From an uncultured Bacilli bacterium (GTDB lineage: Bacteria; Bacillota_I; Bacilli_A; RF39; UBA660), in the NCBI GenBank assembly GCA_947624125.1, contig CANQIY010000008.1, forward strand, positions 1-22,573: a stretch of DNA of 22,573 nucleotides. The letters run 5' to 3'. This document shows positions 6,084-13,119 of the stretch, piece by piece; the stretch's first letter is position 1, and each line of letters begins with the position of its first letter. The notes below the pieces were generated by a model that saw nothing but the letters and a program-made list of their open reading frames with translations, was not told the DNA's origin and did no database searches. Made by a program: the position numbers and the translations under genes.

Positions 6084-6455
6084 ATGAATATAAAAAAAGA
6101 TAAAAATATTATAGCTTTAATAATAGTTTTAGGCGTTTTTACTTTAGGTTATTTTTTGATAGCCAATAGAATATCATATGCTTTTTCTAATAATCCAAAC
6201 TTAGAAAGTAGTTATGAAAATACGAATAAAATTATTACAACGAGTGCTATAGTTTATGGTAATGCTAATATCGAAGAATTGAAAGAAAAAAAAGTGAAAT
6301 GGTTAACTATTCAAGAATTAATTGATGAAAAATATTTAATTCCTGATGAAAATGGCAATGTTGTTAATCCTTTAGAACCAGATAAAACTATTAATGCTAA
6401 AAAAGTAGAAATAAAATATGAAGATGATACAGTTTCAGCCAAAATTTATTGGTAA
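6084..6455 (+). CDS. Small single-pass membrane protein, unknown function
   Basis: A 123-residue protein I cannot assign. A basic N-terminus (KKDK) and a hydrophobic helix (about 9-28) give an N-in, C-out topology. The extracellular part (about 30-123) has a helical start (NTNKIITTSAIVYGNAN) followed by W-L-T-I-Q-E-L-I-x-E-K-Y-L-I and a beta-rich end. That layout resembles pseudopilin-like proteins, where a hydrophobic helix leads to a small globular domain with a V-N-P-x turn, but no prepilin peptidase site is evident. Its own promoter and an AGTAGGTGA ribosome site precede it. It is alone between two transcription units. Confidence 0.7.
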   Translation: MNIKKDKNIIALIIVLGVFTLGYFLIANRISYAFSNNPNLESSYENTNKIITTSAIVYGNANIEELKEKKVKWLTIQELIDEKYLIPDENGNVVNPLEPDKTINAKKVEIKYEDDTVSAKIYW

Positions 6456-6481
6456 AATTCATGTCAAATAAAGTTAAAAGC

Positions 6482-6525
6482 TTGTATTATTGAGGAAATA
6501 TTTAGTAATATATTATTGTAAGGAG
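6482..6525 (+). promoter_or_regulatory. Weak promoter and RBS of rpoZ
   Basis: TTGTAT (6482-6487), an 18-nt spacer and TAATAT (6506-6511). AAGGAG follows at 6520-6525, with an extra GTGAT between it and the ATG at 6538, giving a long effective spacing. The same AGTAGTGATAyTAAATG string precedes pgsA. Confidence 0.4.
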
Positions 6526-6537
6526 TAGTGATACTAA

Positions 6538-6738
6538 ATGTTATATCCATCAATTGATAAACTATTAAATATTGTCGATTCTAAATATATGTTAGTTCAT
6601 GTGGCATCAAAGCGGAGTAAACAAATGTTAGAAACTTCCCATTATCAAATGCGCATAAATAACTATATAAGTAAAAAAGATATAGGTAGAGCTTTAGAAG
6701 AATTGGAAAATGGTTTAATAAAAGTTGTAAAAAAATAA
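6538..6738 (+). CDS. rpoZ: RNA polymerase omega subunit
   Basis: A 66-residue cytoplasmic protein beginning MLYPSIDKLLNIVDSKYMLV, the usual start of Bacilli omega subunits. The A-S-K-R-S-K segment corresponds to the A-x-R-A-R helix that contacts beta-prime, and I-S-K-K-D-I-G-R-A-L-E-E-L is the conserved C-terminal helix. Omega helps fold and hold beta-prime in RNA polymerase. Length is normal for the family. In most Bacillota rpoZ follows gmk; here it stands alone, so the usual gmk-rpoZ-priA order is broken at this locus. Confidence 0.92.
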   Translation: MLYPSIDKLLNIVDSKYMLVHVASKRSKQMLETSHYQMRINNYISKKDIGRALEELENGLIKVVKK

Positions 6739-6747
6739 AATTTAAAC

Positions 6748-6780
6748 TTGATTATCTCATGTATATATGTTAAGATAATC
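6748..6780 (+). promoter_or_regulatory. tRNA-Ala promoter embedded in an inverted repeat
   Basis: TTGATT (6748-6753), a 17-nt spacer and TAAGAT (6771-6776) place a start about 7 nt before tRNA-Ala. The same bases form a perfect 8-bp inverted repeat, GATTATCT (6750-6757) with AGATAATC (6773-6780). In the rpoZ transcript this is a hairpin but with a poor T tract. The repeat may terminate rpoZ, act as an operator, or be chance. Confidence 0.55.
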
Positions 6781-6789
6781 ATGTCTTTT

Positions 6790-6866
6790 GGGGGATTAGC
6801 TCAGCTGGCTAGAGCATCTGCCCTGCACGCAGAGGGTCGCGGGTTCGAATCCCACATCCTCCACCA
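6790..6866 (+). tRNA. tRNA-Ala (anticodon TGC)
   Basis: Acceptor GGGGGAT pairs with ATCCTCC and carries the G3-U70 wobble, the universal alanine identity element. The discriminator is A and CCA is encoded. The anticodon loop CCTGCAC, flanked by TCTGC/GCAGA, gives TGC. Confidence 0.98.
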
Positions 6867-6877
6867 AAAAGAAATTG

Positions 6878-6900
6878 AACCTGCTTTGACAGGTTTTTTT
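6878..6900 (+). terminator. Terminator of tRNA-Ala
   Basis: AACCTG (6878-6883) pairs with CAGGTT (6890-6895) around a 6-nt loop, with a T run through 6900. Confidence 0.85.
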
Positions 6901-7028
6901 ATGTCCAAATATTTTTTTTAATACATTTCTGATAATAAACTATCCCTAAATTTACATATTATGCCTTATTTAATTCATAATAATAAAGAAGTTTTATATT
7001 TATTTTACATTTTTAAATGGAAATAATA

Positions 7029-7057
7029 TTGCTGAATAAAAGGGAACGTAGTATTAT
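7029..7057 (+). promoter_or_regulatory. Promoter of the 7081 gene
   Basis: TTGCTG (7029-7034), a 17-nt spacer and TATTAT (7052-7057), about 24 nt before the ATG. AAAGGTAGTGA serves as the ribosome site. Confidence 0.6.
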
Positions 7058-7080
7058 TAAAATAAAGGTAGTGAAAAATA

Positions 7081-7728
7081 ATGACCAAAAATAAAAAACG
7101 TGGAAAAAAATATAGTCAAAAAAAATATACAGGTGATTATGCCAAACAAAAGGAAACAAAAGTAAAAGCAAATCCTGAAAAAGAACCAAGCAAAAAAACA
7201 AGTAGAAACAAACTAATAATGAAAATTTTAATTTTTTTAGGAGTTATAGTTTTAGGAGTCACGCTTATTTATTTAATGAATTATTTTTTTGTAGAGCATA
7301 ATGATATAAAAATTAATATGTCAACTGATAAAAAACTTGAATATATAACTGTTGCTGGGGAACAAGAATTAATTTCTACTCAAAAATATGTAAGTGATTT
7401 AGATTATAGCATGCGATATGATATCAATAATTTTGTTGTTTTTAAATACAAAGACCAAGATTATTTTAAATTTGCTGATTCGGAAAAAATAGTTGTCATA
7501 GTTAGCAAATCTACTGTTCCATCATCTTGCAATAGCCAAACCACTTTAGAAAATAATTATAATAATTGTTATCTAAAAGTTGATGATTATACTGAAGAAT
7601 ACTACATTTCTGAACAAGGCGTAACATATAAAATAACTGTAAAATCTCTTAACACAAAAGAATATGTTCAAAATATTGAGCCACGTATTTCTTATATGTT
7701 AAATACTTTTGAAATGAATATAGCTTAG
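7081..7728 (+). CDS. Single-pass membrane protein, unknown function
   Basis: A 215-residue protein I do not recognise. Residues 1-45 are extremely Lys-rich and cytoplasmic. One hydrophobic helix spans about 47-70. The remaining 145 residues are outside the membrane and look like a small beta-rich globular domain, with two cysteines (in SSCNSQ and NNCYLK) that could form a disulfide. No lipobox, sortase signal or catalytic motif is visible. The ATG follows an AAAGGTAGTGA site. The TAG stop lies in the loop of the terminator hairpin, so it is monocistronic. Confidence 0.75.
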   Translation: MTKNKKRGKKYSQKKYTGDYAKQKETKVKANPEKEPSKKTSRNKLIMKILIFLGVIVLGVTLIYLMNYFFVEHNDIKINMSTDKKLEYITVAGEQELISTQKYVSDLDYSMRYDINNFVVFKYKDQDYFKFADSEKIVVIVSKSTVPSSCNSQTTLENNYNNCYLKVDDYTEEYYISEQGVTYKITVKSLNTKEYVQNIEPRISYMLNTFEMNIA

Positions 7729-7738
7729 GCTATTTTTT
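7719..7738 (+). terminator. Terminator overlapping the stop of the 7081 gene
   Basis: ATAGC (7720-7724) pairs with GCTAT (7729-7733) around TTAG, followed by a T-rich run. The loop contains the TAG stop codon, so the hairpin is partly coding. Confidence 0.65.
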
Positions 7739-7754
7739 ATTTGCAAATAAGTGT

Positions 7755-7773
7755 TATAATAAAAATGAAGGAG
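7755..7773 (+). promoter_or_regulatory. -10 element and RBS of the 7780 gene
   Basis: TATAAT (7755-7760) lies close to AAGGAG (7768-7773), six bases before ATG 7780. The implied leader is only about 13 nt. No convincing -35 is seen. Confidence 0.45.
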
Positions 7774-7779
7774 TTCCAT

Positions 7780-8508
7780 ATGAAAATAAATTATTTAAGT
7801 ATTACTTTTTGGTTTGACATTTTTACAAAACATGAGGAAATTATTCCTATTCTTAACCAATATTTAAAAAAAGAATTTCCCAATTTTAATATTATCAGTG
7901 AACCAATTGATGATTTGACAAATCCAATTATTATTGGTTTTAATAAAGAAGAGCATTCCCGTCTTACGATAAGTAAAATAAATTTACAATATACAATGGA
8001 AACGGATGATTTTGCCAAAATCCCTCTTTTTAAAGAAAATGCCTTAAATTTGATGGATTTTTTAATCGAAGCCGATTTTCATGTCTTTCATACCGCGATT
8101 TTTCTTAATGGAGAAATGGCTAATAAAAAGGCTTTAGAAGAAATTACCAAAAATACGTTAAATAAAAAATTAATTGATGATGACTTAATTGATGTTTCTT
8201 TAAAACTTGGTAAAAAAACCGAAGATTTATTTTATAAAATTATTTCCATTTTGAATAAAAAACAAGTTAAAATACCTAAAAAAGTAAATGAAGATGGTTT
8301 TAATTTACCTATTCCTCTTATATCTTGGCGTGAAGTAATTATGGAGCAAGAATTAATTGATGTTTGTTATGAAATTAATGATAAATATTCTTTTGATTTT
8401 ACTAAAAACTATCATACAACCCCTTTTTATCTTAATAAAATGCTTTATCTTTTAGAACATGATTTTTTAGATGATGTAGATAATTTAATTAAAAAAGGTA
8501 AGTTCTAA
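7780..8508 (+). CDS. Hypothetical protein, 242 residues
   Basis: No family recognised. The protein is soluble by appearance, with no signal or membrane helix. It begins MKINYLSITFWFD, and the first ~110 residues alternate strands and helices (FPNFNII, NPIIIGFN, SRLTISKINLQYTME), which loosely recalls proteins that start with an 'I-x-L-x-I-x-F' beta-hairpin followed by helices. The C-terminal half is helical and acidic/Lys-rich. ATG 7780 is chosen over an in-frame upstream TTG because AAGGAG sits six bases before it. The stop codon overlaps the stop of the convergent YolD gene on the other strand, leaving no space for an intergenic terminator. Confidence 0.7.
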   Translation: MKINYLSITFWFDIFTKHEEIIPILNQYLKKEFPNFNIISEPIDDLTNPIIIGFNKEEHSRLTISKINLQYTMETDDFAKIPLFKENALNLMDFLIEADFHVFHTAIFLNGEMANKKALEEITKNTLNKKLIDDDLIDVSLKLGKKTEDLFYKIISILNKKQVKIPKKVNEDGFNLPIPLISWREVIMEQELIDVCYEINDKYSFDFTKNYHTTPFYLNKMLYLLEHDFLDDVDNLIKKGKF

Positions 8509-8825
8509 TCTATAATATTAATAATTTGTTTAAAATAAATAATTTGTTTTCCAATTCCTATTTTTTTATTAGTAATATCTAAAAAATTAATTTGGCCCAT
8601 GATATCATTAATTTTTCCATCATAATAATAAGTTATGGTTATAATAAGTTGAAGATTAAAAGATTCAATAATTTTTTCTTCAATATTTTTTATTTGGTCT
8701 TCCGAAAGAATAGGAAATGGTTTTCTATTTTTAGTATTATTAATATCACTAAGAATTTTTTCACTATTAAAACATGAATTAAATGGTTGCCATTTGATAA
8801 TTCCTCTTTCAAAGTCCTTTTTCAT
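8505..8825 (-). CDS. YolD-like protein
   Basis: A 106-residue protein with the YolD signature near its start, R7-G-x2-K11-W12-x-P14-F15, and the usual length and helix-then-beta layout. YolD-like proteins are encoded next to UvrX/YqjW Y-family polymerases in Bacillota and are thought to act with them in a UmuD-like way, though the mechanism is not settled. The ATG overlaps the polymerase TGA (ATGA, 4 nt), a sign of translational coupling, and an AGGAGG site lies inside the end of the polymerase gene. The 3' end collides with the stop of the plus-strand 7780 gene. Confidence 0.85.
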   Translation of the reverse strand: MKKDFERGIIKWQPFNSCFNSEKILSDINNTKNRKPFPILSEDQIKNIEEKIIESFNLQLIITITYYYDGKINDIMGQINFLDITNKKIGIGKQIIYFKQIINIID

Positions 8826-10078
8826 AAGTAATGGCCTCCTATTTTTTTATTTCTTTCCATTATCGTCGAATCCTTTAAAAGACTCGTAGCTTTTATTAAA
8901 CTATTTTTGCCATATCTTTCTTTTATTTTATCTATAGCATTATTAATATTTATATCTTGATTATACTTATTGTTTTTAAATAAACATAATTGAATTTCTT
9001 TTTTATCTTGCAAATTTCCAAGACTAATATTGACTTTTCGAATAGGTAAAAATTCATAAAATTTATCAAATATTAAATAACAATAAGTAGTAATTTCTTT
9101 TGCGTCATCAGTTGGATTATCTAATTTAAGGGTATGATGGAATTCGGCTTCAATAATTTTAGAATAACCAATACTTAACGAAATACTTTTTGTTAATTTA
9201 TTTTCTTTATGTAGTCTCTCTGTTAAAACTTCCACCATTTCTTTAATAATAATTTTGATGTTATTTTCATTATAATCTTTAAATAAAACTTGTGAATGAC
9301 TAAACGAAGCCATTTTTGCTAACTTTTTATGTTCATTTATTTTACTATTATCAATACCATTAGCATGATACCATAATTCTAAACCCATAACCCCGAATTT
9401 ATCTTGTAAAAAATATTTATTACTTAAAGCTAAATCTTTAACACTATAAATACCTAAATTATTTAAATTATGTTCCATATTTTGGCCAATTCCCCACATC
9501 TTCGAAAGAGGTTTAAGTGTCCATAATTTTTTGGGAACATCTAAAAAAGTCCATTTAGCAATATTATTAGCATTAGTTTTTGCCTCCGTATCCATTGCAA
9601 TTTTCGCAAGAAGCATATTAGGCCCAATTCCACAAGTAGCAGTAAGCCCTGTTTTATCATAAATAGTTTGTAAAATCAACTTAGCTAATTCCATTTCATT
9701 CTTTTTATATAGTTTTAAATAATTAGTTACATCTAAGAAACATTCATCAATGGAGTAGATATATAAATCATCATCACTAACAAAGTCTAAATAAATACTA
9801 ATAACTTCCTTAGATTTATTAATATATAATGCCATATGGGGATTAGCAATATAATATTTAATATTCTTAGGTATTTCAAAAAGACGACCCCGTGATTTAA
9901 TGCCCTGTTTCTTTAAATAAGGAGTAACAGCCAGTGTAATTGCGCCTTTTCCCTGATTTTTATTAGCCACAACAAGAGGAAACTTAAAAGGATTAACGCC
10001 CATTTTAACGCATTCGCACGAAGCAAAAAAACTTTTTAAATCAATACATAAGATTTTTCTCTCTTCATTATTAATCAT
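8822..10078 (-). CDS. Y-family (UvrX/YqjW-type) translesion DNA polymerase
   Basis: A 418-residue lesion-bypass polymerase. The first catalytic motif is C-I-D-L-K-S-F-F-A-S-C-E with metal ligand D13 and steric-gate F18. The second is S-I-D-E-C-F-L-D with D111 and E112, where most DinB enzymes have Ala in place of Cys. Then come the G-I-G-P-N-x-L-L-A-K-I-A block and a helix-hairpin-helix near W-G-I-G-Q (about 195). The little-finger domain occupies about 245-350. The length, K-S-F and E-C-F sequence and the YolD partner point to the UvrX/YqjW branch rather than housekeeping DinB (Pol IV). The ATG has AAGGAGAG upstream, and the promoter has a LexA-type operator, so the pair should be induced by DNA damage. 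Confidence 0.92.
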   Translation of the reverse strand: MINNEERKILCIDLKSFFASCECVKMGVNPFKFPLVVANKNQGKGAITLAVTPYLKKQGIKSRGRLFEIPKNIKYYIANPHMALYINKSKEVISIYLDFVSDDDLYIYSIDECFLDVTNYLKLYKKNEMELAKLILQTIYDKTGLTATCGIGPNMLLAKIAMDTEAKTNANNIAKWTFLDVPKKLWTLKPLSKMWGIGQNMEHNLNNLGIYSVKDLALSNKYFLQDKFGVMGLELWYHANGIDNSKINEHKKLAKMASFSHSQVLFKDYNENNIKIIIKEMVEVLTERLHKENKLTKSISLSIGYSKIIEAEFHHTLKLDNPTDDAKEITTYCYLIFDKFYEFLPIRKVNISLGNLQDKKEIQLCLFKNNKYNQDININNAIDKIKERYGKNSLIKATSLLKDSTIMERNKKIGGHYL

Positions 10079-10094
10079 AATTCTCTCCTTATAG

Positions 10095-10108
10095 CAAACA
10101 ATTGTTCC
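10095..10108 (-). promoter_or_regulatory. LexA/DinR-type SOS operator
   Basis: On the minus strand GGAACAATTGTTTG holds a GAAC-N4-GTTy core close to the Bacillus SOS box (CGAAC-N4-GTTCG). It lies directly downstream of the -10 element, covering the transcription start region of the polymerase operon, where repressor binding would block initiation. LexA itself is not in the window. Confidence 0.7.
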
Positions 10109-10118
10109 CTACAAAAAA

Positions 10119-10147
10119 AGTATATAATAATTAGAGTGGAATAGCAA
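10119..10147 (-). promoter_or_regulatory. Promoter of the polymerase-YolD operon
   Basis: On the minus strand, TTGCTA (10142-10147), a 17-nt spacer and TATACT (10119-10124). The start would be near 10112, adjoining the SOS operator. Confidence 0.7.
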
Positions 10148-10234
10148 TACCTATTTTTGGTAATTTTTAATGATTACTAGTATACAAAAATTATAATATA
10201 TTTTAAAATAAGATATAGAAAGAAAAATAAGCAA

Positions 10235-10471
10235 ATGAAAAATTTTTTATTAAAATTAATTAATTTATATCAAATAACTCCTCTTAGTAGTCATAGCAAA
10301 TGTAAATATTATCCAACATGTTCTAATTATGCTAAAGAAGCTATTACAAAGTATGGAGCTTTAAAGGGAACTTTTTTAAGTTTTAAACGTTTATTAAAAT
10401 GTAATCCATTTAGTAAAGGAGGAATTGATTTAGTTCCACCTCAAAAAAAGATTGCAAAAAAAAATAGTTAG
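10235..10471 (+). CDS. yidD: Membrane protein insertion efficiency factor YidD
   Basis: A 78-residue protein of the YidD family, with the conserved C-K-Y-Y-P-T-C-S-N-Y-A block (about 24-34), L-K-G-T-x-L-S-F-K-R-L-L-K-C-N-P and G-G-I-D-x-V-P. It is an amphipathic peripheral membrane protein that aids YidC-dependent insertion. The N-terminal helix (MKNFLLKLINLYQ) is the membrane-binding part. Length is typical. In many bacteria it lies between rnpA and yidC; here it stands alone upstream of thrS, with a perfect TATAAT at 10192 but a weak -35. Its 3' end contains the -35 of the thrS leader. Confidence 0.92.
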   Translation: MKNFLLKLINLYQITPLSSHSKCKYYPTCSNYAKEAITKYGALKGTFLSFKRLLKCNPFSKGGIDLVPPQKKIAKKNS

Positions 10472-10480
10472 TGTTAAAAT
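10452..10480 (+). promoter_or_regulatory. Promoter of the thrS T-box leader
   Basis: TTGCAA (10452-10457), a 17-nt spacer and TAAAAT (10475-10480), overlapping the end of yidD. Transcription would start near 10487. Confidence 0.6.
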
Positions 10481-10486
10481 TGAGTT

Positions 10487-10690
10487 GTAAATTGATGACG
10501 AGAAACAAGATTATTAAGGTAAATTTTTAAAGAGAGTTAATGAAGGTGGAAATTTAACAAAATTCTTAATAATTACTATTCTCTGAGAGGGTTAATAAAC
10601 CCCGGTTAAAACCGTTAAATATAATTAAGAAAAAGAAAGGATGGTACCGCATTATTTGCTCCTCGTAAATAATGTGGTTTTTATTTTTTA
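10487..10690 (+). promoter_or_regulatory. T-box riboswitch (threonine), thrS leader
   Basis: Stem I has AGAGAG at its base and GGTGGAAA on its 5' side. The specifier is ACT (10575-10577), a Thr codon, followed by ATTCTCTGAGAG. The T-box core GGATGGTACCGC holds TGGT (10642-10645), which would pair with the ACCA end of uncharged tRNA-Thr. The competing terminator is CCGCATTATTT (10647-10657) with AAATAATGTGG (10667-10677), all paired with one G-U, then a T-rich run. Uncharged tRNA-Thr should permit read-through into thrS. Confidence 0.93.
10647..10690 (+). terminator. Regulated terminator of the thrS T-box
   Basis: An 11-bp stem between 10647-10657 and 10667-10677 is followed by TTTTTATTTTTT. 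Its 5' arm shares the ACC of the T-box, so antiterminator and terminator are mutually exclusive. Confidence 0.85.
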
Positions 10691-10717
10691 TTAAATAAAA
10701 GAAAGAAGGAATAAAAG

Positions 10718-12463
10718 ATGATAAATATTAAAGAAGATGCAAAATTAAACAAATTAAATCATAGTTGTGCTCACTTACTAGCCCAAGCTGTTAAACATTT
10801 ATATCCAGAAGCTAAATTTTGGGTTGGACCAGTTATTGAAGAGGGTTTTTATTATGATATAGATTTAGGGGATAAAGTCATAAGTGAAGAAGATATTCCA
10901 CTAATTGAGCGAGAAATGAAAAAAATCAGTAAAGATGGAAAGAGAATAGTAAGACATGAAATAAGCAAAGAAGAAGCTTTAGAAATGTTTAAAGATGACC
11001 CTTATAAAATCGATTTAATTAATCGGATGGATGAAGAAAATGTTATATCTTGTTATACCCAAGGCGATTTTACTGACCTTTGTCGTGGACCTCATGTAGA
11101 ATCCGTTAAAGAATTAAAACATTTTAAATTACTTAAATTTAGCGGCGCTTATTTTAAGGGTGATGCTAATAACAAAATGTTACAAAGAATATACGGTATA
11201 TGTTTTGAAACGGAAGAAGAATTAAATAATTATTTACAAGAATTAGAAGATGCTAAAATGCGTGACCATCGAAAACTTGGTAAAGATTTAGGAATTTTTA
11301 TGACTAATGATTTAGTTGGTAAAGGTCTTCCTATGTATTTACCAAATGGCTATATTCTTTGGGAAACATTAGAAAATTATATCAAAGGTAAAGAAAAAAA
11401 ATTAGGTTATTTACATGTTTTAACGCCACCTTTAGGTAGTGTAGAACTTTATAAAACAAGCGGCCATTGGGACCATTATAAAGACAATATGTTTCCAAAA
11501 ATGGAAGTCGAAGGAGAAGAATTTGTTTTAAGACCCATGAATTGTCCCCATCATATGATGATTTATGCAAATAATATCCATTCTTACAGAGATTTACCTA
11601 TCAAAATTGGAGAGATAGCGCGTGACTGTCGTTTTGAAGCAAGCGGCGCTTTAAAAGGAATTGAAAGAGTAAGAACTTTCTGTCAAAATGATGCCCATCT
11701 TTTTGTAACACCTGAACAAATTGAAAGTGAATTTTCCGAAGTTGTTAATTTGATTTTAGATGTTTATAAAGAATTACATATAACTAATTATCATTTTGAA
11801 TTATCTTTAAGAGATAAAGAAGATAAAGTTAAATATTATCCTGATGATGAAATGTGGAATAAAGCTGAAGACACTTTAAGAAAAGTATTAGATGATTTAA
11901 AAATAGATTATATAGAAAAAATAGGGGAAGCAGCATTTTATGGTCCTAAGTTAGATGTTCAAGTAAAACCAGCAGTTGGTAATGAATATACTTTATCAAC
12001 TTGTCAATTAGATTTCTGTCTTCCGATGAAATTCAATTTAACTTATATTGATAAAGATGGGGAAAAGAAAACACCAGTTGTTCTTCATAGGGCTGTTTTT
12101 GGTAGTTTAGACCGTTTCATTGCTTATTATCTTGAAGAAACCAAAGGAGCTCTTCCTTTATGGCTTTCCCCAGTGCAAATAAATATTATTCCCGTTAATA
12201 ATGAATATCATTTAACTTATGCGAAAGAAATTAAAGCAAAATTAAGTGATTACCGCGTAAAACTAGATGATAGAGAAGAGAAACTTGGTTATAAAATGCG
12301 CGAATCAGTTATGAATAAAATACCAATAACTTTAATAATAGGTCAAAAAGAAGTTGATGAATTATTAATAAGTTATCGTTTGTATGGTAAAAGTGAAACA
12401 ATAACCACTACTTTAGACGAATTTATTAAATTATTAGAAGAAAAAATAAGAACGAAAAATTAA
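10718..12463 (+). CDS. thrS: Threonine-tRNA ligase lacking the TGS domain
   Basis: A class II aminoacyl-tRNA synthetase of 581 residues. The editing domain (about 1-175) has H15-x3-H19 and C122-x3-H126, the Zn-binding-type site that removes Ser from tRNA-Thr. The catalytic core (about 190-480) has motif 2 (R-D-C-R-F-E-A-S-G) and the zinc ligands C276 (M-N-C-P-H-H), H327 (D-A-H-L-F) and H457 (V-L-H-R-A) used to recognise threonine. The anticodon-binding domain begins at W-L-S-P (about 481). Usual bacterial ThrRS is about 640 residues and starts with a ~60-residue TGS domain; here the protein begins directly at the editing domain. The start follows GAAAGAAGGA. It is expressed from a T-box leader. 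Confidence 0.96.
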   Translation: MINIKEDAKLNKLNHSCAHLLAQAVKHLYPEAKFWVGPVIEEGFYYDIDLGDKVISEEDIPLIEREMKKISKDGKRIVRHEISKEEALEMFKDDPYKIDLINRMDEENVISCYTQGDFTDLCRGPHVESVKELKHFKLLKFSGAYFKGDANNKMLQRIYGICFETEEELNNYLQELEDAKMRDHRKLGKDLGIFMTNDLVGKGLPMYLPNGYILWETLENYIKGKEKKLGYLHVLTPPLGSVELYKTSGHWDHYKDNMFPKMEVEGEEFVLRPMNCPHHMMIYANNIHSYRDLPIKIGEIARDCRFEASGALKGIERVRTFCQNDAHLFVTPEQIESEFSEVVNLILDVYKELHITNYHFELSLRDKEDKVKYYPDDEMWNKAEDTLRKVLDDLKIDYIEKIGEAAFYGPKLDVQVKPAVGNEYTLSTCQLDFCLPMKFNLTYIDKDGEKKTPVVLHRAVFGSLDRFIAYYLEETKGALPLWLSPVQINIIPVNNEYHLTYAKEIKAKLSDYRVKLDDREEKLGYKMRESVMNKIPITLIIGQKEVDELLISYRLYGKSETITTTLDEFIKLLEEKIRTKN

Positions 12464-12493
12464 AAAGGCTCAACAAAATACATTAGCCTTTTT
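12462..12493. terminator. Bidirectional terminator between thrS and the DUF7666-like gene
   Basis: AAAAAGGCT (12462-12470) pairs with AGCCTTTTT (12485-12493), with T runs on both strands. The left arm starts inside the thrS stop and the right arm is the end of the minus-strand gene, whose Lys-Lys-Gly-stop is encoded in the stem. Confidence 0.8.
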
Positions 12494-12977
12494 TCTTTTT
12501 TAAACTTAAACTATTAAAAATATCTTTATCACCATCTTGGTAATATAAAATAGTGTTAATTAAATCTTTATGGTCATAAAATTGCTTCCAAAATAATTTT
12601 TTTTCTTCTAAATTTAATTTAAAAGTTATTAAGAATTTTTTGATATCATCATGACTACTTTCTAACATAATATTTATTATTTCTTCTCTTGTTAAAAATT
12701 TTTCGATATATAAATTAGCACTAGCATACATATCATAATAACCATAATATTCATCATTATAACAGTCATTTTTACCAAAACCAATAACTTTAGCAACAAT
12801 GACATCATCATCAAAATAACGAAAAACATCTGCTAAATGGGTACAAAAATGAAAGCCATTACCATTATTACCAAATTTTATATCACCTTTTGTTTTATAA
12901 AATTTACCTTCTTCAAAAGGCATACCATAATGGTTTGTTTTATCACTATTAAATCCTTTATATCCTGTAATTATCAT
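12483..12977 (-). CDS. DUF7666-like protein
   Basis: A 164-residue protein. The N-terminal 75 residues follow the pattern K-G-F-N-x-D-K, Y-G-x-P-F-E-E-G-K-F-Y, then G-N-G-F-H-F-C-T-H-L-A-D-V-F-R-Y-F and V-A-K-V-x-G-F-G. This recalls the DUF7666 domain seen in phage and mobile-element proteins (K-G-F ... Y-E-V-G ... G-F-H-x-C ... Y-Y). Its function is unknown to me. The C-terminal half is helical and charged, and ends in KKKKG encoded by the terminator stem. The ATG is preceded by AGGAAAGAG, with a TATAAT further upstream on that strand. It is a single gene opposite to its neighbours. Confidence 0.6.
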   Translation of the reverse strand: MIITGYKGFNSDKTNHYGMPFEEGKFYKTKGDIKFGNNGNGFHFCTHLADVFRYFDDDVIVAKVIGFGKNDCYNDEYYGYYDMYASANLYIEKFLTREEIINIMLESSHDDIKKFLITFKLNLEEKKLFWKQFYDHKDLINTILYYQDGDKDIFNSLSLKKKKG

Positions 12978-13083
12978 ATGAATCTCTTTCCTAATTATAT
13001 TATAACATACAAAAATATTTTTTAAATCTAATTAAAGAGAAAATTAATGAAATATCTTTGTATTGTAAAGAATATAAAAATGG

Positions 13084-13113
13084 TTGACAAAGCATATAAT
13101 AGAGTGTTACAAT
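13084..13113 (+). promoter_or_regulatory. Promoter of the infC-rpmI-rplT operon
   Basis: A perfect TTGACA (13084-13089), an 18-nt spacer and TACAAT (13108-13113). It gives a leader of about 145 nt before infC. Confidence 0.8.
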
Positions 13114-13119
13114 AATTTC

